Shown piece after piece: positions 54,401-63,400 of a DNA stretch of 64,000 nt. Source of the stretch: Prunella strophiata (taxonomy: Eukaryota; Chordata; Aves; Passeriformes; Prunellidae); contig JAZBQD010000014.1 of assembly GCA_036583965.1 (NCBI GenBank), positions 50,101,626-50,165,625 of the forward strand, given 5' to 3'. Under the pieces are notes generated by a model that saw nothing but the letters and a program-made list of their open reading frames with translations, made no database searches and was not told where the DNA came from. Within the stretch, counting starts at the first letter, position 1, and the number at the start of each line of letters is the position of its first letter. The translations under genes and the position numbers were made by a program.

Positions 54401-57400
54401 GATAAAGTCAGAAGTCAAAACTCATAGCACATTTTCTTTGTATTTAAAAATGCACTGTGGAAAATCTGAAGTATTCAGACACATAATTTTCATTCCTTCT
54501 TGTGCTAGAGAATTTAAAATCAAATAATCAAGTAAAAAATAATCTATGATCTTTGGGAAAAAAAAAAAAAAAAAACAACAAAAGAAAAAAAAACAAACAA
54601 GGTTGAATTGTTATTTTAGAAAATAATTGAACTTCTGTTATGTACTTGCATCATCTATAGAGGGCAGCATCGTTCAACTAAACCCATTAGGGAATGGAAT
54701 TCACAGAGCATGGCAAGGTTTCGGCCCAGTCCTACAAACACACAGTTGGAATTACATAAGGTTGTATTTCTCTTGAGCAATATGAAAAGGTGGTAAATTG
54801 ACACTCGATATAGTTGGGACTAGAACAATATGAAAAATAGAAAATTAAAATTAAAAGAGAATAAAAAACATTGAAATTACTAAGAGTCCTAACAAGGTAG
54901 GTGTTACAAAACTGAACTAATAAGTGAATTAGTTCACTGGTAAGTAGTTACCACTTTATGCAAAATGCATAACATTCCTTCAAAAATAAGCAAAAATAGC
55001 ATTAATATTTCAAAACCTATGTTATTGGTATGAATGAGTGTTGCCATAGAGTTTACATAATGAGTTTCATTGGAATTTTACCAATAGTAACTCAAAAAGG
55101 ATTATACAGTACTGGAGGAGGAGTACAACAGACTTAGTTTGTCTTCTAGATATTATTGAAAGACACTCTACAGTATCATTTCATGTTCATTACTTTTTTT
55201 TCCAGCATATGATGCCAAATACTGGCTTTTAATAAGCTGAACATTCAATTTCAGCATGTCTAACATGGTCTCCTCTAAATCAAAGACATATTTTCTTAAT
55301 TAAGTTACAAAGAAATGCAGCAAACACAAAACTCAACCTCTCACCTAAAAACTTACTTATACATTGCAGTGGATTTTGCAGAAATTGGTGAAATGTCTTT
55401 TCATTGTGACCATTACAGAAAAAAATTGTCATTTAAACTTATTCCAGTCTTGTAGCTGTTGATGCATAATTATACTTGTTCTGAACTAGGATTTTCTCCA
55501 TAAGACCTCTATGACTACCCAAACTTTTCAACTTCTGTTGAAAAACTAAGACAAATTAATAGAAAGAAATATGCAAAGGATCCAAACACATCAGTTATTA
55601 GAAATCAAAGAAATCTTCTGTAGCTGAGACTGCCTTTTCAGCTGCCATCATTGGAGTGAATGAAGTAGGCAAGAAACCCTCTGTTACAGGAGAAGCCTGC
55701 ACTTCATTCCCCATAGGAGGAGTCCTAATAGAATATGGTCATGAAGTTTGAAGGAACACTGTCATCACACAGATAGGATTGGATTTTATGCTGTGAATTA
55801 GTCCAGAGGTGGATAAGCAAGTCTGACTGTTTCAAAGGGATCGTATTGTGCTTTCTCATGCATACACATAGTTTTTCTCTGGAATCAATAGGAAGTACCA
55901 ATTTTAACCTACTCAACAGAAACTTGGAGATTTTTCAGAAGCAACTTTGTGCCTTCAATTACTTTGCCTATTGAGCTGCAGAATTTAAAGAGAAGTGATT
56001 TATATGGGTGTTAAAGAGTACTTTGAATTTAAACCAAGAAGACATCTGCAAAATTAGAGCCTAGACCTTTTTGCACATAAAGTCCTGAAAGCCTCTAAAC
56101 TCAAGAAAATGGAAGAAAATAGAGCTGCCTGCAAATCTGTACTGTGTGAAGTCATTTGTTTTTTGACATCCTATTTAGAGCATGTAATTTGCTGTCTTCT
56201 TTTTTTTTTTCCCCAGATTCAACTCCATTCCTTCCTCCCTTTGTGTAAAAGCCTTTCATTCATGTAGAATTGGTCTCTTGAAGTCCCAATGGAGTGCAGA
56301 TGTTTTCTGTACAGCAAAATTCTGATCTTATACAGAAAATTCATTGCATTAGGACTGTTTGCAAAAGGAGAAAACATTCTAGGAGTTTAATTCTAAAAGC
56401 ACAAAAGTGCTTATTTCTGCATTTTAACTCAAATAATGCTCACAGAAAACTGCACCAATTGAAATAAGTCAGTTATTTTACATCAAAGTCACAACTTTAA
56501 AATACTCCTTGAGGTATGACCAAAGCTAAAAATAAAGTATTGGTGTTGTCCACCATTGTGTTTCCTTCTTTAACCTAAAATTATAAAATATTTTGTTTTA
56601 ATCTTCATACAGATTCCCATGTCCAAATATTTCTGTCATCCAACAGTATATGGCTCACAGAAATATGAAACCAAAGCAATATCTAAATGATAATTTGATC
56701 ACCTGTAATGATGGAGGTGGGAAATTTAATTGTGGCTCCAGTATAGTTGAGAGAGGCAATTCAAAGGAAGCAGGGTGTATCTATAAGGCAGTTTACAGAA
56801 TGGGCAATGGATAAAAATTCCAGAAAGCTAAACTGCAATACAGCAAGCACGTAAAGAGTTTTGCAAGATAAGTTTTATTTTAGCCTATTAGCCAGAGAAG
56901 TGATTTGCATTATATGACTGACAGTTTAATATCAATTCTAGTGCACATTCCAATATTATGTATTCAGATTTCTTAACTCATTTGGCTTTCAGCTAATAAA
57001 ACAGATTAAAATAAAAAAACTTTCTTCTGAATTTTAACAACATTCTGCTATTCTTACAAAGAGAAGTCTCCACTGCTGGAGGGCTGAGTCACATAAGCTT
57101 GAACACTTTGCTTTACCTTCTATCTGCTTATCTTCTGTAAGCTGGTTTGCAAATGTATAAACTTTCTGCGGTACATAGTAAAAAATAGAGGTAAGTGATA
57201 TTAAGTAGGCTCATTATAAGACACATTCACCTGTGCTGTGCATTTCTCAGAATTTAAACTTGGACTGTTTCAATTTTCTCTGACTGCAGAGGCAAGTAAT
57301 ATTAGCCATGAGTCTCGTATTGGTCTAGCTGAGAGTCTGGAATCAGAGAAGAAGACAGTTATACCACTTGTGGTCGTATCAGCCCTGACTTTTATCTGTC

Positions 57401-57434
57401 TAGTGATTCTTGTGGGTATTCTCATTTACTGGAG
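26659..57434 (+). CDS. PTPRZ1: PTPRZ1 (partial): receptor-type tyrosine phosphatase zeta, exons 3-13, ectodomain and TM
   Basis: Eleven exons join in one frame: 26659-26838, 28656-28807, 30265-30360, 30618-30684, 34054-34211, 34752-34902, 40209-40393, 41099-41225, 47429-47472, 50111-53681, 57290-57434. Every boundary is AG/GT and the phases run 1,1,0,0,1,0,1,0,1,0,1, leaving phase 2. The product (about 1625 residues) has a carbonic-anhydrase-like domain, an FN3 domain, a long Ser/Thr-rich spacer and a TM helix, in the order of human PTPRZ1. In that family the protein is a glial and neural-progenitor surface chondroitin-sulfate proteoglycan that binds contactin-1, pleiotrophin, midkine and tenascins, and its cytoplasmic phosphatase is restrained by pleiotrophin. 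The start codon, signal peptide and both phosphatase domains are outside the window. PTPRG is the nearest alternative, but the giant spacer exon and motif-level identity favour PTPRZ1. Confidence 0.97.
26839..28655 (+). other. Intron between exons 3 and 4
   Basis: 1817 bp with normal splice ends. Apart from the GTTTA repeat I see no element or conserved block. Confidence 0.95.
27650..27691 (+). repeat. Degenerate (GTTTA)n pentamer repeat
   Basis: ggtttagtttagtttagttt followed by diverged units (gatttagctcagttcagttta), about 42 bp. Confidence 0.8.
28656..28807 (+). CDS. PTPRZ1: PTPRZ1 exon 4: carbonic-anhydrase-like domain, former zinc-site strand
   Basis: A 152-bp exon after a strong pyrimidine tract (ttttttcag) and before gtaaag, entering in phase 1 and leaving in phase 0. 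It reads [20 protein letters not shown], then [20 protein letters not shown], then [17 protein letters not shown] aligns with the FHFHWG motif of active carbonic anhydrases: the second zinc histidine (His96 in CA II numbering) is kept and the first (His94) is Thr. NASS is an N-glycosylation sequon. This substitution is shared with the human protein, so the domain works as a binding module and not as an enzyme. Confidence 0.97.
28808..30264 (+). other. Intron between exons 4 and 5
   Basis: 1457 bp. A GC-richer patch at about 29140-29540 is open in several frames but matches nothing I know. The 37-bp duplication follows it. Confidence 0.95.
29603..29676 (+). repeat. Two-copy tandem duplication, 37-bp period
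   Basis: The 27-base core cacactccatctgtcctgac plus aaggcat occurs at 29604 and again at 29641, with a near-identical continuation (tacaaatact against cacagagaatact). It looks like a recent local duplication. Confidence 0.9.
30265..30360 (+). CDS. PTPRZ1: PTPRZ1 exon 5: carbonic-anhydrase-like domain
   Basis: A 96-bp, phase 0/0 exon of 32 codons between taattgcag and gtaaac. It begins [20 protein letters not shown] and ends LRALSILFE. With exon 4 the junction reads [13 protein letters not shown]. This aligns with the ELHLVHWN motif of catalytic carbonic anhydrases, and the third zinc histidine (His119) is Gln here. Residues around [10 protein letters not shown] match the remembered human sequence closely. 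Confidence 0.96.
30618..30684 (+). CDS. PTPRZ1: PTPRZ1 exon 6: carbonic-anhydrase-like domain (short exon)
   Basis: A 67-bp exon between ttttaacag and gtaagt, entering in phase 0 and leaving in phase 1. It encodes [20 protein letters not shown] and RFG, split with the next exon. The human counterpart reads [23 protein letters not shown], so this is one of the more variable stretches of the domain, while the VSRFG end is fixed. The intron before it (30361-30617) is only 257 bp, so exons 5 and 6 are close together. Confidence 0.95.
30685..34053 (+). other. Intron between exons 6 and 7
   Basis: 3369 bp. It contains the CR1 copy at 30822-31590. The remaining 2.4 kb shows no repeat or gene I can support. 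Confidence 0.95.
30822..31590 (+). mobile_element. CR1 LINE, 5'-truncated, sense in the intron after exon 6
   Basis: Typical CR1 blocks in order: agtgccagattctgctcctg, ggccagttgaacatgagtca, gcagtgccctggcagccagg, ggttctgggcgccac-like sequence near 31138, gagaagggcaaccaagattg, ggaacaagctccccagagaa and gagttggactcgatgatcct. The tail is degraded (atgttttatgtttctctgatt). A small internal expansion of the motif gtaagaag (three copies) is at about 31154-31181. It is less diverged than the 6.9-kb copy. The 5' boundary is approximate. Confidence 0.92.
34054..34211 (+). CDS. PTPRZ1: PTPRZ1 exon 7: carbonic-anhydrase-like domain
   Basis: A 158-bp exon after ttttttcag and before gtattt, entering in phase 1 and leaving in phase 0. 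It reads [20 protein letters not shown], then [19 protein letters not shown] and [21 protein letters not shown] aligns with the GSLTTPP active-site loop of alpha-carbonic anhydrases; the Thr199 equivalent is Ser here and Thr in human PTPRZ1. The Cys of APPC should pair with the exon-3 Cys. NATD and NGSL are glycosylation sequons. Confidence 0.97.
34212..34751 (+). other. Intron between exons 7 and 8
   Basis: 540 bp of AT-rich sequence between gtattt and gtcttctag. Nothing else is recognised. Confidence 0.95.
34752..34902 (+). CDS. PTPRZ1: PTPRZ1 exon 8: end of the carbonic-anhydrase-like domain
   Basis: A 151-bp exon between gtcttctag and gtactt, entering in phase 0 and leaving in phase 1. 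It encodes [20 protein letters not shown], then [20 protein letters not shown] and [10 protein letters not shown]. The stretch from LAVFCE to FREQQYKF is essentially identical to human PTPRZ1, making this one of the most conserved exons in the window. It closes the contactin-binding domain and leads into the FN3 domain. Confidence 0.97.
36930..37710 (+). mobile_element. LTR-like segment of an avian endogenous retrovirus
   Basis: Recognised from caggaacaggctcctggctg, ccccacattggagcagagga, gaaggagcagcagaggcaaa, gagcctgggaagaagcaaag, ttggtgataaattccccaaa, tgatggtggttggtgagcaa, gctgaggagggggagtgggc and gtgggcacctggtgatcagc. This order matches a GC-rich avian LTR type with internal repeats ending in guanine-rich sequence and ggtcaaccc. 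The 3' end is at about 37710; the 5' end is uncertain and may reach 36700. No retroviral genes are visible beside it. Open frames here on both strands reflect GC content. Confidence 0.65.
39016..39085 (+). repeat. Perfect (GGAAT)14 pentanucleotide array
   Basis: Fourteen exact GGAAT units with no interruption, in the intron between exons 8 and 9. The unit is the same as in human satellite II/III and also provides a GAA every five bases. Confidence 0.98.
40209..40393 (+). CDS. PTPRZ1: PTPRZ1 exon 9: first half of the fibronectin type III domain
   Basis: A 185-bp exon between ttcttccag and gtaact, entering in phase 1 and leaving in phase 0. It starts [20 protein letters not shown] and continues [20 protein letters not shown]. 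The core-strand Trp of LLVTWERP and the later Tyr-containing strand are typical of FN3. NYTS is a sequon conserved in human. The exon ends [12 protein letters not shown]. Reading past the donor gives [12 protein letters not shown] and then a stop, so the boundary is clear. Confidence 0.97.
40394..41098 (+). other. Intron between exons 9 and 10
   Basis: 705 bp between gtaact and ttcttttag, inside the FN3 domain. Short T and A runs only. Confidence 0.95.
41099..41225 (+). CDS. PTPRZ1: PTPRZ1 exon 10: second half of the fibronectin type III domain
   Basis: A 127-bp exon between ttcttttag and gtaagt, entering in phase 0 and leaving in phase 1. It encodes [20 protein letters not shown], then [20 protein letters not shown] and [23 protein letters not shown] is the classic FN3 motif of Leu-x-Pro-x-x-x-Tyr followed by an alternating strand and a turn. 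The end of the domain (DMP) matches human; LEDA begins the divergent linker. Confidence 0.97.
43054..43114 (+). repeat. Imperfect two-copy duplication, 38-bp offset
   Basis: aataaatgttatatttcagactg at 43054 and aataaatgttacatatcagactg at 43092 differ at two positions. Each copy carries an AATAAA. Confidence 0.85.
45502..45549 (+). repeat. TA/TATG-rich simple sequence
   Basis: atatacttatatatacacaaatatatatatgtatatgtgt, an impure alternating purine-pyrimidine tract. Confidence 0.8.
47429..47472 (+). CDS. PTPRZ1: PTPRZ1 exon 11: 44-bp linker exon
   Basis: A very short exon between gttttatag and gtatag, entering in phase 1 and leaving in phase 0. Joined to exon 10 it reads [17 protein letters not shown], matching the human ELDLFPELIGTEE region in layout and charge. 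It links the FN3 domain to the proteoglycan spacer. It was found from the splice sites, the phase match at both ends and the conserved D-L-x-P-E-L core. Its position between introns of 6.2 and 2.6 kb makes it easy to miss by automated calling. Confidence 0.9.
47473..50110 (+). other. Intron between exons 11 and 12
   Basis: 2638 bp. Its main feature is the (ATT)n microsatellite. The final pyrimidine tract (atatttttttcaaag) precedes the giant exon. Confidence 0.95.
48382..48473 (+). repeat. Perfect (ATT)n microsatellite, about 30 units
   Basis: 92 uninterrupted bases of ATT repeat in the intron between exons 11 and 12. Perfect trinucleotide arrays of this length are usually polymorphic. Confidence 0.98.
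50111..53681 (+). CDS. PTPRZ1: PTPRZ1 exon 12: giant exon for the Ser/Thr-rich chondroitin-sulfate spacer
   Basis: A single 3571-bp exon, phase 0 in and phase 1 out, between tttttcaaag and gttagt, with 1190 uninterrupted codons. It begins [20 protein letters not shown] and ends SSVFNISEA. The composition is rich in Ser, Thr, Pro, Asp and Glu, with many Ser-Gly pairs, N-glycosylation sequons and mucin-like stretches; no globular fold is apparent. Conserved landmarks include TTQPVYNGE (about residue 312), [12 protein letters not shown], an acidic stretch [11 protein letters not shown] with CISC nearby, and [13 protein letters not shown] near the end. Most other parts are diverged from human, as expected for a disordered glycosylated spacer. 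The frame is open 30 bases upstream of the acceptor, but that stretch is intronic. Confidence 0.98.
51058..51073 (+). promoter_or_regulatory. Predicted internal 5' splice site in exon 12 (short receptor isoform)
   Basis: The sequence AATG|GTGAGA places a donor after base 51065. From the exon start at 50111 this is 955 bases, so it leaves phase 1, exactly what the exon-13 acceptor at 57290 needs. Use of it would remove 2616 bases (872 codons) and keep frame, joining PVYN to EASNISH. The human short receptor form lacks about 860 residues of this spacer and its break falls at or within a few residues of the same PVYNGE motif, judged from remembered sequence. Donor strength and use in this bird are inferred. 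Confidence 0.75.
53483..53494 (+). other. Conserved Ser-Gly-Ser-Gly glycosaminoglycan attachment site
   Basis: Encodes SGSG in the context [16 protein letters not shown]. Two Ser-Gly pairs after an acidic cluster and followed by further Gly are the standard signal for chondroitin-sulfate chain attachment. The context is almost the same as in human PTPRZ1, while sequence nearby is much less conserved. The site lies in the part of exon 12 that the short isoform would lose. Confidence 0.75.
53682..53773 (+). promoter_or_regulatory. Candidate read-through end of exon 12: early stop and poly(A) hexamer
   Basis: If the exon-12 donor (GTTAGT) is not used, translation continues for one codon (GGT, Gly) and hits TAG at 53684-53686. 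An AATAAA hexamer follows at 53768-53773. This combination could make a soluble ectodomain like phosphacan, which is known to be a secreted PTPRZ1 product. In mammals the exact source of the phosphacan 3' end may differ, so this is a hypothesis. A stop soon after a donor is common by chance. Confidence 0.35.
54558..54601 (+). repeat. A-rich tract with (ACA/AAAC) end
   Basis: Eighteen A followed by caacaaaag, more A and caaacaaa; in the intron after exon 12. Confidence 0.9.
57290..57434 (+). CDS. PTPRZ1: PTPRZ1 exon 13: juxtamembrane stem and transmembrane helix
   Basis: A 145-bp exon between ctgactgcag and gtaagt, entering in phase 1 and leaving in phase 2. It encodes (E)[20 protein letters not shown], then [20 protein letters not shown] and VGILIYWR. 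The helix from VIPLVVV to ILIYW is about 25 hydrophobic residues followed by a basic stop-transfer residue. [11 protein letters not shown] is nearly identical to the human juxtamembrane stem. Skipping or truncation upstream of this exon would separate soluble from membrane forms. The next exon (human KCFQTAHFYLED) was not found before the window end. Confidence 0.97.
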
Positions 57435-60400
57435 GTAAGTTGTATTTTGGTTGATCTTTTTTTCAGTTCTAAAGAGGTATGATTTGAAAAATGGGATGGG
57501 CATTATTGAGCTGGTTTACAGGAGGGAGACTGGATCTTGTCTCTTACCTTGCCTTCATATTGCTCAGTGTCATAAAGATGACAAAATAAAGTGGTTTCTG
57601 TCCAAAATACTCAAATGCAATTATTTTTTTTTCAGAGGGTTTAACCACTAAAAATAGTTTATTCCATATTGATAGACCTTAGTAAATAATAACTCATGAT
57701 TAATGCCTAGAAACCAAGTGACTAAACAGCACTGGGAAAAACAAGAGGGAAAAAAAAATAGATATCATGGCATGGGGCTATTTACTATCTTTCCAATCCT
57801 TTACCCATTAAAAAAGGTAATTATCAATTTAGAATGAGAATCTATTGTCCTCAACAGGACTATGTAAATAAGCAATTCATATGGCACTGTAGGAATGTGC
57901 TGACACTGTGTGGAAGACAGAAAGGGGGTAGTTTGATGATATTATTGTGTAACTGTTTGAAGATCACTTACTGAGTAGCTCTTAGGATGTTCTGTGATTA
58001 AAAAGTCATTCTACTTTGTGAGTCTGAAAAACTAAAATTAACCCCTGGTCTTTCAAAGCTTTAGTGGATAACTACTGATGTGTTTCATGTGCACATGTGC
58101 TCAGGTTTCCTCATTGATGTGTTTCTCTGTGACTTAATAAATTGATAAGCCAGTAAAAAAAAAAAAAAAAAAAAAAAAAAACAAGTAGGATAAAGGGAAT
58201 TGATGGTTATTAGAAGTCATTATAACATAATCAGTAAGAGAAAAAACTGTATCCACACTATGAAATAAAACAGACAGCTAGCAGGGCACAGATCTCTTCC
58301 ATACAGGTGAAATTACTTCCCTCAAAGAGGATAAAAAGGGTGGCTGCATTCACAATGCTAACTGGGGATGGCCTGTGCCCTGTGCTAACCCCAAACTGTG
58401 TCAAGCATTGTGTGAAATACTACAAGTTGGTCTGAACTAAAAATGTACCAGGAACCTTGTCAGCCACATGGCAGTATGTGGCTATGCTCAAGGCTTTGGC
58501 ACTCTCCCAGTGGTTCTAGTTAAGTCAGTCTTCCTAGGGACATGTCTGCTTAAGCTCTGAAAACCCTTGCACAGCCCTAAGATGCTCTCAAGTGTATAGA
58601 TTGCCAGAGAGGACGTGCTGTGGTGGGCAAAAAGGGGGAAATAAGTTGCAAAAACTTCTACTTCAGTGATTGTCAGGAACCTGATCCTGCTTCCCCTGTG
58701 CTAACACATAAACTAGCATCCAGAAACAGGACCTTGCTCTTACAAGGACTGTACAAAGAATTGGGAAGACAGGCCCAAACATCTTCTTTCAGATGCCTCC
58801 AGAGCTTGTTTCTTCTTCCTTCATCCCAAATAATCCTGCTTAATCTAAAATGAGAAAAAATTGGTGGAAAACCATTACCTTTGGCCCTTTCCAAACTACT
58901 GACTACTGGAATCTCTAGGCTGTGATGTCAGGATTATGCTTACTGACTTTTCTTCTAGTCTCCTGACACTAGTTTTCTGTCAGCCTATCAGGGTGTGTCC
59001 CACATGGGGACAGAACTCATTCCATCCCTGAACAGTCTAGGCTGGAGAAAATGAGTTCAAGCATCCTTTGTTCCAGGCAAGTGTGCTAGTGAGTCAGACA
59101 GCCTTTGCCATGATTTAAGACACTTGAGCAATGAACCTTGAGAAAGATTTCTTCTGCTTTTTAAAGTAGTAGTTAACTACCATACTATTTGCAAAAGTCA
59201 TTTCTTAGTTTATGCTTAGTTGGATAACTATTCTCCATCCCAGGATTTCCAGCTAACCACCTGCATTCTGAGAATCTTTTTCTGTCATTCATGTTACACA
59301 ACATGATTGTTCATATTCAACTTCCAAAGGGTTTCATCCCTGGTACTGAACAGCATTTGAAATCTCTTCTATTTGCCAAAGAAGGCCACGCATTTAAAGA
59401 CCCAGATTGTACAATGCAGTTCTAGTAATCCTGCATGTTACATGTTACAAGCTTGTTTTTGTCGAATAACATTGTGTTCATTTTGTATTCTTTCTCTGGG
59501 AATGAACAATTCTGTAAAACAGGTCTTTCGAAATGAAACAAAAATCCCGTTAGCAATAATATCTTCTTGCCTTGAATCTAATCTTTTCTGTATTTCTTGT
59601 GTACTACAAAATAAAATATGGAGCTCTTTTATTGTTAATCCTCAAAATTCTCTTGGCATTATGATAACACCAGCAACTATTTCATATTTATGGGGAATGC
59701 AACATAAAGACTATGCACCATAGATAGGACTTTACAGCCCTCTTTCAAAGTTGCCAAAAACATTCACCTCTTATTAAAGACTGGGGAAAAAATCAGAATA
59801 TTAACTTCATTGCTATGCAGATTTCATTAAGCCTGGAAAATATTTGTAGAAACCCTGCAAGATTTTTCTAAAAGATTTAGTTTGTTTTGAAATAATTGCT
59901 CTTAGATGTTAATGTTTCTTTTTATATTGCACCTTTTTTCCCCCCTAATTTGGGCCAATTATTTTCACTTATTAAAGTTCATAAAAGCATTTAGGTTTAC
60001 AAGAAGTTATTCTATATTTCTTTTGCAATGGTATTCCAGAAAAACCATTGGTCTATCTCAGCTGGTCACATGAATGAATAATGCTTTGTTAATAGTGGAA
60101 ATATTATTTCCACTATTAGGTCCTTATTTGAATATTCAAAAGGTGTGTTATTTGGTTTAAAACCAAATAACTACCAAGAGCAACAAGTTCCAGTCTCTCA
60201 AGGTTAAAGAAAGGCAAAATTATTTATTTCTTCACTTTAATGACTTGTATCAGAAAAATAATTCTGTACCATCTGTTGTTTGGGTTTTGGTTTTGGGTTT
60301 TTTTTAAATGAAATTGTTAATCAGCACTTGAGGAAATTCCTCAATCTCTTCACTATCTCATTAGGCACAATTTAAATCTTTTTTTTGATAGATATTTATT

Positions 60401-63400
60401 TCTCTGACAGGGATTAAAACTTCTAATGGCAATATTGTCTAAAGATTGAGTAATTACCAGTAGGAAAATACACAATTTTTAGCTACTCTTATTTTGTGTA
60501 TCTTTTTTAATTCAAGCAATTTTCAAGCAATGTCATTTTCCTTTCATTTCTTCAACATGATTAAGATTACAGTGGTATAAACAAGGAGATTCTTTGCCCT
60601 GTTTAGTGGCCTTGCTGTCCAGATAGACTTTTAAAATAGCTTTAGAGAGAATTTTTTGTCCAAATCTAGAGTCTATCCATTTCTTTCAGTATCTGTCTAC
60701 TTTCTGAGTTCTTGCAGCAGAGATGCAGCAGGAATACCTGAATGTACTTGCTCTGTTCTTTTCTTGATGGCTTCATTATTACTATTTTGCTTAATTATTC
60801 ATATTTGTGCAGATCAGCTTTATCATGTTTATTGTAAGAAGAGCTTGAAGAATAATAACATGGTAACAGTTATCAGAGGGACTAGTACCATTCAAAATTC
60901 TTTTTCAACAAACATATGTGAATTGTAGTAAAAGACCAGCTCTGATGACATGAACCACAAACTGCGAATGCACTTCCAGGTCCATTTGCATCTGTAGACA
61001 TCTGTAGCTGAGTATCAGCTGCCTGTCATGCAGCCTGTTAGACATTTCATGATAGCAACACTTCAGAAATTACCAGCCCAATGACAGACAACACCCTGAG
61101 TGGTTATTTGAATTTTAAATTTCCTCTACCACCCTAAATAATTTGAACCATACCTGTCAAAGAACATTCATTTTCTTAGCCATGATTTGAACTAATGCCT
61201 TGAGTCCTGTGATATGTTTATGGTAACAGAGTTGATAACCCTCTCTGAGGATCATTAAGCTTGGACATGCAGAAACATTTAAACCAGATTTAAATATACA
61301 GAGGCCACACCCATCCATCAATAAAGGAAAAACTTCTCAACAGTGTGCCATGTCATAAATAAAAGTCTTAATAAAATCTGACAATTAAAATTCCACTTGA
61401 CAAACACATAAAAATTGATTGCAGCTATTTAAAAACTGAATAATTAGCATCCATTGAGCATCCAGTTATAGATCCTTTGGCTTCACCAGATCTTTAAATT
61501 ATCTGTACATTTTAAAAAATCTAGTAAGTGTTTGAGAATACCTACTGGCAGATAATCCTGTGAGCTCAAAAGACACTGAAGTTTTCAGAGAAAGAAGTAA
61601 TCATGCCTCTAAGACCATTCTGCATGAGCAGCAGCAGCACAAACACATGCTCTCACAGATGCCTGTGACTTGCAGAGCTCAGCTCCCTTCCCGAGCCCGG
61701 GGCAGGATCACTGTGTGCACACTCCCAGTCCCGTGTGCTCAGGGTGCCGTGCTCCCTGCCAGCCTCAGACGGTGACAGGGCAGTGACAGTCCCAGCCCGG
61801 CTCCAGCACTCCCTGCCCCAGGGCAGAAGCAAGCACACATTTGGGTCCAGGAGCCCAAATCTAGAAAATCTATGTTCCCCACAGTCTGAGGTTTAGTCTT
61901 GTAGTCTCATGTAGTTGCCATTGAAGTGTTCATTCAGATCTAGTATCCCTCCTGTCAGACTGAAGTGCTGCTGCTGCTGTACAGATCCAGACACTGTAAT
62001 TAATTCAGTGGTTTAGCACTGCCCCCACATATAAAGTGTGTGTTTGAACAAGTGCAGTGTCTAAATTACAAATTACAGTTTTAGGTTGGAGATCTAAGTG
62101 CTGTGATGAAAGGTGTAAATTAAATAATCAGGTTATTGAGTGATGGGACCTTTGTCTAGAAGTTTGAAATAGTCATCACTTTTTTCATTAACAACAAGTG
62201 ATAATTAACAAGATGTGAGTATTAACATTAGGTTTAGTCATGAAGGCTTTCAGTGCTGATGCAGAAGCAGATGGAGTGCCTATTTATGAGTCTTATTACA
62301 GGTTAAGTCAACTGCTATGAATTTGTCTCCTGAATGTGCTAAGGGTGTAATTTATTTTCAGCCACAATTAATTTTTAAAGATTAAAAATACATTGGCTCA
62401 GTGAGGGATAATGAGTGTAGGGCATAATATGAGGACATTTTAAGTACAGCTTTAGATGTGAAAGTCATTATGCTAATTAAATTCTTTATAGCTCAATCTT
62501 TTCTCAAGCAAATAGGTGACAATGTTAGTCCATAAACCTTACATGTGATGGTTGTTCACAAGCAGTAGACTTTGGGGGAAGGACAGTTTTTGGGTTTGGA
62601 GCTTTCCCAGCAGACTGCTTGGCATGTTTGGTTGTTGCAGTTTTTAATAAACACAATACAGCATTGCTGTGCCCAGCAGACTGGGCCAGACTTTCCAAAG
62701 TGTTTAAGATTTGAAGACTTGGAGACTTGCCTGCATCTTGCACACACATTTCTGATACTAACTCTTGAGTTTTATGCTAGCATTGAGAAAGCCTCTCTCA
62801 CCTCAGCAGCCACTAACTCTGATGCTAGAGACTCTAAAATTTAGAAGGGTGTTCCCAGGTTCCTCCAGAATGTGTTCTTGGTCTGCATCCAAAATTGCTA
62901 TTTCTAAGTAAAACCACATACATAACAGATAGTATTGCTCCAAATATCTCATGAAAAGCCAAAGTTTCTCTGTGAACATCACAAATACACTTCTAGAGAA
63001 TTCTAGCTGGACTTCAGATTTCATTGTCATATGAGTTACCACAAGTATTTTGCATGTCTCAGTTTTCCCTTTTAGGTAGCTGTCTGCTTTTTCTTGTGTT
63101 TTAAGAGAATCTGTGTTGTACACTGATAGAAAATTCTCAACACATTCTGGGAATATTGGACATGTTTCCCAGAGGCTTAATTCAAATAAGCTTACCAAAG
63201 CCTTTATTATCTATATTAATGGTTCTGGAAAGAATGACAACAGCCACATATTCCCTATCTATTTCTCAAAGTATCTTCAAAATTTATTTCTGTTTATAAC
63301 AATTATATGAGGGGGTTTATGACTGCAGCAATACAGGAATGATACAGAATTTAAAATAACAGTGATTACACAAAGTAACAAACAATCATACAATAGCTGT

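Larger units (their letters stand above)
53682..57289 (+). other. Intron between exons 12 and 13
   Basis: 3608 bp. It starts with the candidate read-through stop and poly(A) hexamer. A long pyrimidine tract ending in cccccag (about 56197-56217) would be a good acceptor, but the codons after it show no homology I recognise. An alternative terminal exon cannot be excluded. Confidence 0.9.

Noticed and set aside
56190..56250. A strong acceptor-like pyrimidine tract between exons 12 and 13
   Set aside because: The following codons reach stops or show no similarity to PTPRZ1, so I do not call an exon; it remains only a candidate for an alternative 3' exon.
62803..63198. A 131-codon open frame on the minus strand near the window end
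   Set aside because: Composition is ordinary intron, there is no motif, and both flanks lie inside the PTPRZ1 intron.
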